From Falsiroseomonas sp046052145 (lineage in GTDB: Bacteria; Pseudomonadota; Alphaproteobacteria; Acetobacterales; Acetobacteraceae), in NCBI GenBank assembly GCA_046052145.1, contig JBJOMW010000012.1, positions 54,771 to 118,770 of the forward strand: a stretch of 64,000 bases of DNA. The letters are read 5' to 3'. The stretch's first letter is position 1. Every line of letters begins with the position of its first letter. The translations under genes were made by a program, and so were the position numbers. Shown one piece after another: positions 7,575 through 15,546 of this stretch. A model generated the notes under the pieces. The model searched no databases. It was not told the DNA's origin and saw nothing but the letters and a program-made list of their open reading frames with translations.

Positions 7575-8840
7575 TCAAGCAAAACGTGATGGGCGGAACG
7601 GCCCCAGTGGAAGCTCCGTTGCCTGGCCCGACAGCAGGCTCGCCACCGCCCGCGCGGTCCGCGGCCCGGCCACCAGACCGACATGGCCATGCCCAAAGGC
7701 GAGCAGCACATCGGCGCTCGCCCCCGCCGGCCCGATGCAGGGCAGCCCATCCGGCATGGAGGGGCGATGGCCCATCCAGACCTTCACCCGATCCGCCGGC
7801 AAGTCCCGCGGCAGGTTGGGGAAGCTGCGCAACAAATGATCGCGCAATATCTCGGCCCGCTTCCAGTTCGCCGCCGCGGCAAGACCCGCGATCTCCACCT
7901 GGCCCGCGCAGCGCAAGCCGCGGTCAGTCAGCGTCACCGACATCTTGCCGTCATAGGGCATCAGCGGCGTGCCGGGGCCAATGGGGGCATCCAGGATCAT
8001 CGCGTGGTAGCCACGCTCCGTCTCGAGCGGCACGTCGGAGCCGGCCGCCGCCGCCAGCGCCTTGGAATAGGCCCCGGCACAAATCACCGCCTTGTCGGCC
8101 GCGACCTCCCCGGCCTCGGTCAGCACGGCCTGGAGCCGCCCACCCTCGATCCGGAAGCCGGTGGCGCGAACCCGGCGCAGCGCCGCGCCCTCGGCCACGG
8201 CCTGCGCGACCAGGGCGGCGACATAGGCGCCAGGGTCGCGGCAATGCCCGCCTTCCTCCACCAGCACGCCGAAGCCGTAGCGGCGGTCGAGCTCGGGCTC
8301 GCGCTGGCGCATCTCATCGGCGCCAAGCTCCATCCACTCGATGCCGACCTTGCGCCGGATGCGCCAGGCCATCGCTTCGTTTTCGAACTGGGCGCGGCTT
8401 TCGTAGACATACATCAGCCCGCGCCGCTCGATCAGCCGCGCGACGCCGGCGCGCTCGGCCAGCTGCCGGTGCAGGGCGGGCGCGTCGGCCAGCAGCGGGC
8501 GGATGGCGCGCGCGGTTGCTTCCACCTTCGCCTCGGTCCAGCCGGCGCGCAGATACTTCACCAGCCAGGGCGCCACCTTCGGCAGATAGGACCAGCGGAT
8601 CGCCAGCGGCCCGAGCGGGTCCATCAGGAATTTCGGGATCTTCTTCCACAGCCCCGGCATCGCGGGCGGGATCACCGACATCGGGCTCAGCCAGCAGCCA
8701 TTGCCGTAGGAGGCCGCCTGCTCCCCGCCCGGCTCACCGGGCTCGATGATCGTCACGCGGAAGCCCGCGGCCAGCGCCTCCAGCGCGGTTGCCGCGCCGA
8801 CGATGCCAGCGCCGATCACCACGACATGCGGGGCGCTCAT
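7575..8840 (-). CDS. FAD-dependent D-amino-acid dehydrogenase-like oxidase (DadA/DAO family)
   Basis: It oxidises an amine or amino acid using FAD, probably passing electrons to the membrane. The dinucleotide fold opens at residue 6 (VVIGAGIVGAATALEALAAG), followed by the DAO-family ASYGNGCWLSP near residue 43. The C-terminal FAD-binding motif includes MGHRPSMPDGLPCIGP and LLAFGHGHVGLVAGP. Its 421 residues match DadA. The ATG overlaps the stop of the preceding AtzH-like gene by four bases (8837-8840), so the two are translationally coupled. D-amino acid, glycine or sarcosine-type substrates are all possible. Confidence 0.85.
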   Translation of the reverse strand: MSAPHVVVIGAGIVGAATALEALAAGFRVTIIEPGEPGGEQAASYGNGCWLSPMSVIPPAMPGLWKKIPKFLMDPLGPLAIRWSYLPKVAPWLVKYLRAGWTEAKVEATARAIRPLLADAPALHRQLAERAGVARLIERRGLMYVYESRAQFENEAMAWRIRRKVGIEWMELGADEMRQREPELDRRYGFGVLVEEGGHCRDPGAYVAALVAQAVAEGAALRRVRATGFRIEGGRLQAVLTEAGEVAADKAVICAGAYSKALAAAAGSDVPLETERGYHAMILDAPIGPGTPLMPYDGKMSVTLTDRGLRCAGQVEIAGLAAAANWKRAEILRDHLLRSFPNLPRDLPADRVKVWMGHRPSMPDGLPCIGPAGASADVLLAFGHGHVGLVAGPRTARAVASLLSGQATELPLGPFRPSRFA

Positions 8841-9244
8841 CGCCGCATCTCCCGCCCGGGGTCACCCTGTCCAAGCAGCGAGACATGCGCCGAGACGACG
8901 CGCCAGCCTTCCGGCAAGCGCGCCATGATCTTGGTCTCGCGCCCGATCAGCCCGGTGCCGACGCGCTCATATTCCAGATGCGTCGCGGCGAAGTCGCGCC
9001 CGAAGGCGACGATGTGCACCTTGCGCTGGATGCGCTGCGCATAGGCCTTCACGGACCCGCGGAAGGCGCGGATCGCGTCATGGCCGTAGAGAATTTCAGT
9101 GATGCCGAAGCGCACGGTGCGCGGATCGGCCCAGAAGATCTCGTCAAGGACCGCCGTCTCATTCGCCATGAGCGCCGCCTCGTAGCGGTCGAAGACGGCG
9201 CGGACCTCCGCCAGCACCGCCGGATCGTCGAGCTGCACGCGCAT
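8837..9244 (-). CDS. AtzH-like protein (DUF3225, NTF2 fold), paralogue 1
   Basis: A small protein of the AtzH family. In Pseudomonas sp. ADP, AtzH decarboxylates 1,3-dicarboxyurea to allophanate during cyanuric acid breakdown. Family features seen: FDRYEAALMANETAVLDEIF, PRTVRFGITEILYGHDAIRAFR, YERVGTGLIGR and WRVVSAHVSLL. 135 residues, normal. The start at 9244 agrees with the other copy at 16668 residue for residue in layout. It is the first gene of a coupled pair with the oxidase at 7575, not with an AtzE amidase. Its substrate here need not be a carboxyurea. Confidence 0.8.
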   Translation of the reverse strand: MRVQLDDPAVLAEVRAVFDRYEAALMANETAVLDEIFWADPRTVRFGITEILYGHDAIRAFRGSVKAYAQRIQRKVHIVAFGRDFAATHLEYERVGTGLIGRETKIMARLPEGWRVVSAHVSLLGQGDPGREMRR

Positions 9245-9383
9245 TCCCCTGCCCTGCCCCGCGCGAGACTGCCCTGCCGCCTCGGCGCTGCAAAGCGGCG
9301 CCCTGGTGTCTTCACGCTCCCGCCACGATCGGTCATCACCTTTCCAGTTGCGCACCGCCCCTGCGGCGCGCCGGAGCCCCCCG

Positions 9384-10043
9384 ATGCCAAGCCTGCCACC
9401 CGTGCCGAGACCCCGTGCCGCGCCGCGCAAGGTGCTGATGCTCGTCCTGGCCGCGCTGCTGCTGGCGGGCTTCGGCGTGCCGACCGCAGCCCAGGCGCAG
9501 CGGGCCGCGGCGCCGCAGGCCACGAGCCTGTCGCTCCTCGTCACCGAGCGCGGCGATGCCAGCTGCACCACGGACCAGCAGGCCGTGGTCGAGGAGGCTC
9601 GGGAGGTCGCGCGGCAGCGCAGCAAGGCGGCCGCGCGGCTGGTCGCGACGGAGCCCGAGCACCCGCATATCCGGCAATGGTTCGGCGACGCGCCACGCGC
9701 CGAGATCGCCGACCGGCTGCAGCGCACCGCCGCGCAGCTCGGTCGCCCCGACACCGTCAAGGTGCTGTGCAACGACCTCGGCCCCTGCCAGGGCGGCATC
9801 CTGGGCTTCGCGCGACCGGGCCTCGGGATCATCGGTCTCTGCACGGGCTTCTTCGCCGCCCGGATGAAGGGCTTTGATTCGCGCTGGGGCATCCTGCTGC
9901 ACGAGGCCTCGCATCTGGCGGCCGAGACGGACGACTTCGCCTATGGGCCGAGGGCGGCGCTGATCATGGCCAAGAAGGATCCAAGCCAGGCGGCGCGCAA
10001 CGCCGACAACTACGAATACTTCGTCGAGACGCTGCCGCGCTGA
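9384..10043 (+). CDS. Secreted M35-like (aspzincin) metallopeptidase
   Basis: A probable zinc endopeptidase of the deuterolysin/peptidyl-Lys metalloendopeptidase type. After a signal or anchor at 15-39 (VLMLVLAALLLAGFGVPTAA), the catalytic signature sits near the C-terminus: HEASH at 173-177 gives two zinc His and the Glu, and TDDFAYG at 182-188 matches the aspzincin third-ligand motif. RNADNYEYFVE at the end is also typical. Cys61, Cys129, Cys135 and Cys153 could form two disulfides. ATG at 9384 with ggag upstream. At 219 residues it is close to a bare catalytic domain with a short N-terminal region. Confidence 0.75.
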   Translation: MPSLPPVPRPRAAPRKVLMLVLAALLLAGFGVPTAAQAQRAAAPQATSLSLLVTERGDASCTTDQQAVVEEAREVARQRSKAAARLVATEPEHPHIRQWFGDAPRAEIADRLQRTAAQLGRPDTVKVLCNDLGPCQGGILGFARPGLGIIGLCTGFFAARMKGFDSRWGILLHEASHLAAETDDFAYGPRAALIMAKKDPSQAARNADNYEYFVETLPR

Positions 10044-10056
10044 TCCAGCCCCGCTG

Positions 10057-10087
10057 TTGACCTTCCCACCTTGGAAGGTTCTAGGCG
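10057..10087 (+). promoter_or_regulatory. CueR/HmrR-type metal-responsive promoter
   Basis: The -35 box TTGACC (10057-10062) and -10-like taggcg (10082-10087) are separated by 19 bases, the stretched spacing used by MerR-family activators. A perfect dyad ACCTTCC-N6-GGAAGGT lies in the spacer, nearly identical to known CueR sites. It sits 23 bases before the copC ATG. No MerR-family regulator gene is in the window. Confidence 0.8.
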
Positions 10088-10109
10088 CATCCCACGAGGG
10101 ATACCGCGC

Positions 10110-10472
10110 ATGGACTGGTCACGCCGCGGCACGCTGACATTGCCGCTCATTCTCCTGGCCGCGCCAGGCAAGGCGCATTCCCTGCTGCAGGGCAGCGAGC
10201 CTGCCGAAGGCGCGGTGCTCCAGGCCGGACCGGCGCACATCACGCTCCGCTTCAACGAAGGGGTGCAGCTGACGGCGTTGCGCCTCTTCGCCGCCGATAC
10301 TGCGGAATGGCCGCTGCGCCGCCCGCGCGACCTGACCGCCCGGCCAGAGCACCGCGCCGAGATCGGGCGCGATCTCTCGCCCGGCGCCTGGCGCGCGGTC
10401 TGGCGCGCGATCTCCGCCGATGGGCACGAGATTGGCGGCACGATCCGCTTCCGCCTGGAGCCATCGCGATGA
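10110..10472 (+). CDS. copC: CopC-type periplasmic copper-binding protein
   Basis: A periplasmic copper carrier that works with CopD. The start at 10110 follows gaggg; the signal is RRGTLTLPLILLAAPGKA, leaving a mature N-terminus at or near His23 (AHSLLQGSEPAEGA), which is the first Cu(II) ligand in CopC proteins. The C-terminal SADGHEIGG supplies the conserved Asp-His pair. The Met-rich Cu(I) site of plasmid CopC is not visible, so this looks like the short Cu(II)-only form (120 residues). The stop overlaps the copD start, and a CueR-type promoter lies upstream. Confidence 0.88.
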   Translation: MDWSRRGTLTLPLILLAAPGKAHSLLQGSEPAEGAVLQAGPAHITLRFNEGVQLTALRLFAADTAEWPLRRPRDLTARPEHRAEIGRDLSPGAWRAVWRAISADGHEIGGTIRFRLEPSR

Positions 10473-11353
10473 TCCTGGAGTATCTGCAGCCCGATCCCTC
10501 CGCGCTCGACGCCGCCTTCGTGATGCTGCGGGCGGCGACGCATGTCGCGATGGTCGGCGCCGCGGGCATGGCGCTGTTCGGGCTCGGCTTCGGCGCGATG
10601 CTGGCCCGCGACGACCAGGACAGGCTGCGGCGCTGGATGTTTGGCCTCGCGCTGGCGGGCATCGCGCTCAATATCGGCGTGCTGCCGCTGCGCGTGCTGG
10701 TGCTGACGGCCGGCGCCTCGGCCTTCGACCTTGTGACGCTGCAAGCGGTGATGTCCTCGCGCAACGGCGACGCCTTCTGGCTGCGGATCGCGGGCCTCTC
10801 CGCTCTGGCGGTCGCGACGGCGCGCCCGGGGCGCGTGGCGGATGCGCTGGCCGGCGCCGGCGCGCTGGTGGTCTCAGCCTCCTATGCCGCGCTCGGCCAT
10901 TCCATGCTGTTCCGCCCGCGGCAGGAGCTGGCGGGGCTGGTGACGCTGCATCTGCTGGCGGTCGGGTTCTGGACCGGCAGCCTGCTGCCCCTGGCCTGGG
11001 CCGCGGCGCGCGGCCAGGCGGCGCTCATCGAGGCCTGGTCACGCGCCGCGCTCTGGGCGGTGGCGACGATCGCCGCGACCGGCGCGGCGCTCGCCGTTCT
11101 GCTGGTGCGGCGCGGCGATCTGCTGCTGGCCGGCTGGTATGGCTGGGCCTTGCTGGCGAAGGTCGCGCTGGTCGGGTTGATGCTGCTGCTGGCGGCCCGC
11201 AACCGCGCGCTGCTCACCCCAAGGATGGCGGGGGGTGGCGGGCCGGCGCTGGCGCGCTCCATCCGGGTGGAGACCGCGATCGCCCTGCTGGTCGCCTGGG
11301 CAGTGGCTGAACTGGTATCGGTCCATCCGCTCGACGCCGGCCATCGGATCTGA
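10469..11353 (+). CDS. copD: CopD-family inner-membrane copper transport protein
   Basis: A polytopic inner-membrane protein that accepts copper from CopC. About eight hydrophobic helices are visible. The conserved C-terminal half includes LVTLHLLAVGFWTGSLLPLAW, with the His of the CopD signature (the N-terminal HVAMVGAAGMALFGLG carries another). The ATG is inside the copC stop (ATGA overlap at 10469-10472), so translation is coupled. It has 294 residues, a usual length for CopD domains. Confidence 0.87.
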   Translation: MILEYLQPDPSALDAAFVMLRAATHVAMVGAAGMALFGLGFGAMLARDDQDRLRRWMFGLALAGIALNIGVLPLRVLVLTAGASAFDLVTLQAVMSSRNGDAFWLRIAGLSALAVATARPGRVADALAGAGALVVSASYAALGHSMLFRPRQELAGLVTLHLLAVGFWTGSLLPLAWAAARGQAALIEAWSRAALWAVATIAATGAALAVLLVRRGDLLLAGWYGWALLAKVALVGLMLLLAARNRALLTPRMAGGGGPALARSIRVETAIALLVAWAVAELVSVHPLDAGHRI

Positions 11354-11501
11354 CCAGCGCCGTCGTAACCGCGGCGGAATTCTTCGGCCGGCGGCGATTT
11401 GGCGGTTCACGGCTCTGCGAGACGTGACGTATACAATAGTCCGATCGCGCCGGCGCGGTAGCACCGCCTGGGCGCCGCCACGGCCGCCATCGGAGACGCC
11501 C

Positions 11502-12767
11502 ATGCTGGACGCCGCCCTGCACGCTGACGATCCGCGCGCGCGGATTGCCCCCCATCACGGCTTCCTCTTCGCCACTGGCATCGAGAACAGCGCGCCCACG
11601 ATCGAGGGCGGGCGCATCCGCCGCGACCAGATGGAGGAATGCGGCCATTATGCCCGCTGGCGCGAGGATTTCGCGCTGGTGAAAGAGCTCGGCTGCGACG
11701 CGCTGCGCTACGGACCGCAGCTGCACCGCACGCTGCGCGGCCCCGGGCAGCATGACTGGTCCTTCGCCGATGAGGGGTTTGCCGAGCTCCGCCGGCTCGG
11801 GATCAGGCCCATCGTGGATCTTTGCCATTTCGGCGTGCCGGACTGGATCGGCGATTTCCAGAACCCGGATTTCCCCGCGCTCTTTGCCGATTACGCGCGC
11901 GCCTTCGCGCTCCGCTTCCCCTGGGTGCAGCTCTACACGCCGGTGAACGAGATGTTCATCACGGCCGTGTTCAGCGCGCGATATGGCTGGTGGAACGAAC
12001 AGCGCCATGACGACCGCAGCTATGTCACCGCGATCCGCCACATCGTCCGCGCCAATCTGCTGGCGATGCGCGCCATCCTTGAGGTCCGCCCCGACGCCAT
12101 CTTCGTGCAGTCGGAAAGCACGGAAGCCTTCCACGCCGAATGCCCCGCCGCCCTGCCGCATGCCGAATTCCGCAATGCCGAGCGCTTCCTCACGCTCGAC
12201 CTGAATTACGGCCGCCGCGTCTGCTCCACAATGTACGAGTTCCTGATGGACAACGGCATGAGCCGGGAGGACTACCACTTCTTCCTGCGCGAGGCCCCGG
12301 CGCTGAAGCGGCATTGCGTGATGGGCAATGACTGGTACCAGACCAACGAGCATCTGCTGAACGCGGACGGCCATGGCCGCTGGGCCGGGGAGGTCTTCGG
12401 CTACGACACCGTCACGCGCGACTACCATGCGCGCTACGGCCTGCCGGTGATGCACACCGAGACCAATCTCGACGAAGGCCCCAATGGCGACGCGGCCGAG
12501 CACTGGCTGTGGAAGCAGTGGTCGGGAATCCTGCGCCTGCGCCGCGACGGCGTGCCGGTGCTGGGCTTCACCTGGTATTCGCTGACCGACCAGGTGGATT
12601 GGAACCACGCGCTGCGCGTGCAGCGCGGTGAGGTGAATCCCCGCGGGCTCTATGACCTCAACCGCCGGCCACGCCGCGTCGGGCTGGCCTATCGGAGACT
12701 GATCGAAAGCTGGCGGAACGTGCTGCCGACCCAGTCCTGGTGCCTGCAGGTGCCGCTCGCGGCCTGA
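11502..12767 (+). CDS. Glycoside hydrolase family 1-like enzyme
   Basis: A retaining beta-glycosidase fold, predicted cytosolic because no signal peptide is visible. The acid/base motif appears as LYTPVNE with Glu150, and the nucleophile motif as MHTETN with Glu320. GFTWYSLTDQVDW near the end corresponds to the GH1 GYFAWSLLDNFEW region, with the usual aromatic subsite altered. At 421 residues it is a little short for GH1, and the opening (GFLFATGIENSAPTIEG) differs from classical beta-glucosidases, so the sugar specificity may differ. It is monocistronic and ends three bases before a convergent gene. Confidence 0.75.
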   Translation: MLDAALHADDPRARIAPHHGFLFATGIENSAPTIEGGRIRRDQMEECGHYARWREDFALVKELGCDALRYGPQLHRTLRGPGQHDWSFADEGFAELRRLGIRPIVDLCHFGVPDWIGDFQNPDFPALFADYARAFALRFPWVQLYTPVNEMFITAVFSARYGWWNEQRHDDRSYVTAIRHIVRANLLAMRAILEVRPDAIFVQSESTEAFHAECPAALPHAEFRNAERFLTLDLNYGRRVCSTMYEFLMDNGMSREDYHFFLREAPALKRHCVMGNDWYQTNEHLLNADGHGRWAGEVFGYDTVTRDYHARYGLPVMHTETNLDEGPNGDAAEHWLWKQWSGILRLRRDGVPVLGFTWYSLTDQVDWNHALRVQRGEVNPRGLYDLNRRPRRVGLAYRRLIESWRNVLPTQSWCLQVPLAA

Positions 12768-12770
12768 GGC

Positions 12771-14123
12771 TCAGCCGAGAAGCGCGCGCGCCGCGGCGCG
12801 GTGGCGCGCAGCCTGGGCGCGGAGGTCGAGCGTCAGCAACTCGCCCTCCCGCACCACCACGCGCCCGCCGATGACGGACAGCGCGACGCGGCCTGGCGTG
12901 CAGAAGACGAGCGCGGCGACCGGATCGGCTTCCGCCCCCGCCTGATCCAACCCCGTCACGTCGAAGGCGACGAGGTCGGCCGCCATGCCAGGCGCCAGCG
13001 CGCCGATATCCTCGCGCCCGAGCACCTGCGCGCCACCGAGGGTTGCGATCTCCAGCGCCTCCCGCGCGCCCATCGCCGAAGGGCCGTGGCCGACACGCGC
13101 GAGCAGCATGGCCTGCCGCGCCTCCCCCAGCAGATGGCCCGCATCGTTCGACGCCGACCCGTCCACGCCGAGCCCGACCGGTACGCCCGCGCGGCGCATC
13201 GCCGGCACCGGCGCGATGCCCGACGCGAGGCGCATGTTGGAACAGGGACAATGCGCAACGCCTGTGCCCGTGCGCGCAAACAAGGCGATGCCCGGCGCAT
13301 CGAGCTTCACACAATGCGCGTGCCAGACATCCGGCCCGACCCAGCCAAGCTCCTCGGCATATTCCGCCGGCGTGCAGCGGAACCGCTCGCGGGAGAAGGC
13401 GACATCCTTGTCGTTCTCCGCCAGATGCGTGTGCAGCCGGAGACTGCGCGCACGCGCAAAGCCGGCGGCGTCGCGCATCAATTCGCGCGTGACCGAAAAG
13501 GGCGAGCACGGCGCGATGCCGATGCGCAGCATCGAAAGCCGCGCCGGATCGTGGAAGCGCGCGACCACGCGCTCCATGTCGGCGAGGATCGCGTCCTCCC
13601 GCTCCACCACCGCGTCCGGCGGCAGGCCGCCCTTGCTCTGGCCGAGGCTCATCGCGCCGCGGGTCGGGTGGAAGCGCAGCCCGATATCCTGCGCGGCCGC
13701 GATCGTGTCCTCCAGCCGGCAGCCATTGGGGAAGATGTAGTGGTGGTCGGCGGCCGTGGTGCAGCCGGACAAGACCAGCTCCGCCATGGCGGTCGCGGCC
13801 GCGATGCGCAGCGCCTCCGGCGTCAGCCGCGACCAGACCGGGTAGAGCGCGCCGAGCCAGTCGAACAGCTCCGCATCCTGCGCCGCGGGCAGCGCGCGGG
13901 TCAGGCTCTGGAACATGTGGTGATGGGTGTTCACCAGGCCCGGGATCAGGACATGGCCGGGCAGACGGATCACCTCGGCGGCTGGCGGCGCGGGGTCTTC
14001 CGGCCCGCCAAGCGCGGTGATGGCGCCCTGGCTCAGATGCACCCAGCCGCCGCGGATCTCGCGCCGCGCAGCGTCCATGGTGACGACAACTTCGGCGTCA
14101 CGCAGCAGCAGGCTTGCGGGCAT
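12771..14123 (-). CDS. 8-oxoguanine deaminase-like amidohydrolase
   Basis: A zinc-dependent deaminase that in characterised relatives turns 8-oxoguanine into urate. The metal site is visible: PGLVNTHHHMFQSLTRA (about residue 62), SGCTTAADHHYIFP, the His of LRLHTHLAEN, WHAHCVKL, and the Asp of VGLGVDGSASND. The strings TRGAMSLGQSKGGLPP and APCSPFSVT closely follow my recollection of the Pseudomonas enzyme. 450 residues with the ATG at 14123; a longer reading begins upstream without support. A hydroxyatrazine-type hydrolase is the main alternative. It is adjacent to a divergent FAD monooxygenase. Confidence 0.78.
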   Translation of the reverse strand: MPASLLLRDAEVVVTMDAARREIRGGWVHLSQGAITALGGPEDPAPPAAEVIRLPGHVLIPGLVNTHHHMFQSLTRALPAAQDAELFDWLGALYPVWSRLTPEALRIAAATAMAELVLSGCTTAADHHYIFPNGCRLEDTIAAAQDIGLRFHPTRGAMSLGQSKGGLPPDAVVEREDAILADMERVVARFHDPARLSMLRIGIAPCSPFSVTRELMRDAAGFARARSLRLHTHLAENDKDVAFSRERFRCTPAEYAEELGWVGPDVWHAHCVKLDAPGIALFARTGTGVAHCPCSNMRLASGIAPVPAMRRAGVPVGLGVDGSASNDAGHLLGEARQAMLLARVGHGPSAMGAREALEIATLGGAQVLGREDIGALAPGMAADLVAFDVTGLDQAGAEADPVAALVFCTPGRVALSVIGGRVVVREGELLTLDLRAQAARHRAAARALLG

Positions 14124-14256
14124 GGCGGGTTCCCCGGCGGACGGCAGATGCCGCAATGCGGCAGACGCCCCCCGCGAGGCAAGGGGTTCAGGACGCTCGG
14201 CGATTGAACACCCCCTCCCCGCCCGCTATGCCCGCCGGAGAAAAGGAGCACGGGCC

Positions 14257-15504
14257 ATGCGGGTGATCGTGTCGGGGGGTGGAATCGCCGGGCTCACGGC
14301 CGCGCTGGCGCTGCAGGCCGCGGGCATCGAGGTGGAGCTGCATGAGGCGACGCCCGATCCCAAGGCGCTCGGGGTGGGCATCAACCTGCTGCCCCATGCC
14401 GTGCGGGAACTGACCGAGCTCGGCCTTGGCGACCGCGTGCGCGCAACGGGCGTCGAGACGGCAGAGCTGCTCTACGCCAATCGGCAGGGCGAGGAGGTCT
14501 GGCGCGAGGATCGCGGCCTCGCCGCCGGCTATCGCTGGCCGCAGGTGAGCATCCATCGCGGCGAGTTGCTGATGCTGCTGCTGGCGGCGGCCAAGGAACG
14601 GCTCGGTGATGCCATCCGCCTCGGCTCGCGCGGGGTCGGTGTCAGCTCCGATGCCACGGGGGCCACGCTGCACTTGGCCGGCGGCGGCACGGCACGCGGC
14701 GATGCGGTGATTGCGGCAGACGGCATCCACAGCGCGATCCGCGCGCAATGGTTTCCGAATGAGGGCGCGCCGCGCTGGAATGGCGCGATACTTTGGCGCG
14801 CAACATCCGAGCATCCGGGCTTCCGCACGGGCCGCACCATGGTCCAGGCCGGCAGCAGCGAGGTGAAATTCGTCTGCTACCCGATCCGGGAAGCCAAGGA
14901 TGGCCGGCCGGCGCTGATCAACTGGATCGCCGAGCAGCGCGTGGACCCGTCCGGACCCTGGGCACGGGAGGATTGGAATCGCCGCGGGCGGATCGAGGAT
15001 TTCCTGCCGCTCTTTGCCGATTGGGACTGGCCGTGGCTGTCCGTGCCCGGGCTGATCCGCGCGACGGAGGCGGTGTGGGAATTCCCGATGGTGGATCGCG
15101 ACCCGCTGCCGCGCTGGACGCATGGCCGCGCGACGCTGCTCGGCGATGCGGCGCACCCGATGTACCCGATCGGATCGAATGGCGCCTCGCAGGCCATCCT
15201 GGATGCGCGGGCGCTGGCCTTCCACCTGGCCCGCACCGGCGAGGTGGAGGCGGGTCTCGCTGCCTATGAGGCGGAACGCCGCCCGGCGACGAGCGCCATC
15301 GTGCAGGCCAACCGCGGCGCGGGCCCTGACCAGGTCTTGGATATGGCGGCGCAACGCGCCCCGGACGGCTTCGGCGCGGCGGGGCGGGAGGCGGTGCTGC
15401 CGCTGGCGGAGCTATCGGCGGTTGCCGCCGGCTACAAGCGCACGGCGGGCTTCGATCCGGCGGTCTTGAACGCGCGACCGAGCTATTCGGCCCGTCTAGC
15501 CTGA
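14257..15504 (+). CDS. FAD-dependent aromatic-type monooxygenase (PHBH fold)
   Basis: A single-component flavin hydroxylase using NAD(P)H and oxygen. FAD motifs in order: MRVIVSGGGIAGLTAALAL at the N-terminus, the DG motif GDAVIAADGIHSAIR near residue 155, and the GD motif ATLLGDAAHPMYPIGSNG near 298. At 415 residues it fits the salicylate hydroxylase/PhzS-like group. aaaggag eight bases before the ATG at 14257 gives a strong start. It diverges from the 8-oxoguanine deaminase-like gene, so a shared pathway on an N-heterocycle or aromatic acid is possible but unproven. Confidence 0.83.
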   Translation: MRVIVSGGGIAGLTAALALQAAGIEVELHEATPDPKALGVGINLLPHAVRELTELGLGDRVRATGVETAELLYANRQGEEVWREDRGLAAGYRWPQVSIHRGELLMLLLAAAKERLGDAIRLGSRGVGVSSDATGATLHLAGGGTARGDAVIAADGIHSAIRAQWFPNEGAPRWNGAILWRATSEHPGFRTGRTMVQAGSSEVKFVCYPIREAKDGRPALINWIAEQRVDPSGPWAREDWNRRGRIEDFLPLFADWDWPWLSVPGLIRATEAVWEFPMVDRDPLPRWTHGRATLLGDAAHPMYPIGSNGASQAILDARALAFHLARTGEVEAGLAAYEAERRPATSAIVQANRGAGPDQVLDMAAQRAPDGFGAAGREAVLPLAELSAVAAGYKRTAGFDPAVLNARPSYSARLA

Positions 15505-15513
15505 CCAGGCTGA

Positions 15514-15539
15514 GGCGCGGCGGCCAAGGCCGCCGCGCC
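15514..15539. terminator. Bidirectional hairpin between convergent genes
   Basis: Perfect 12-bp arms (ggcgcggcggcc / ggccgccgcgcc) separated by aa, placed between a + strand stop at 15504 and a - strand stop at 15547. No T-run on either side. Confidence 0.55.
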
Positions 15540-15546
15540 GCAACCG

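Noticed and set aside
5510..8749. 1,079-codon open frame on the + strand
   Set aside because: It lies antisense to a TctC, the cold-shock gene and the DadA-like oxidase, all with clear family motifs. Long open shadows are expected in GC-rich DNA; the translation has no domain and is Arg/Pro/Ala-rich.
8837..9892. 351-codon version of the first AtzH-like protein
   Set aside because: The family begins at the ATG at 9244; the extension is antisense to the M35-like protease gene.
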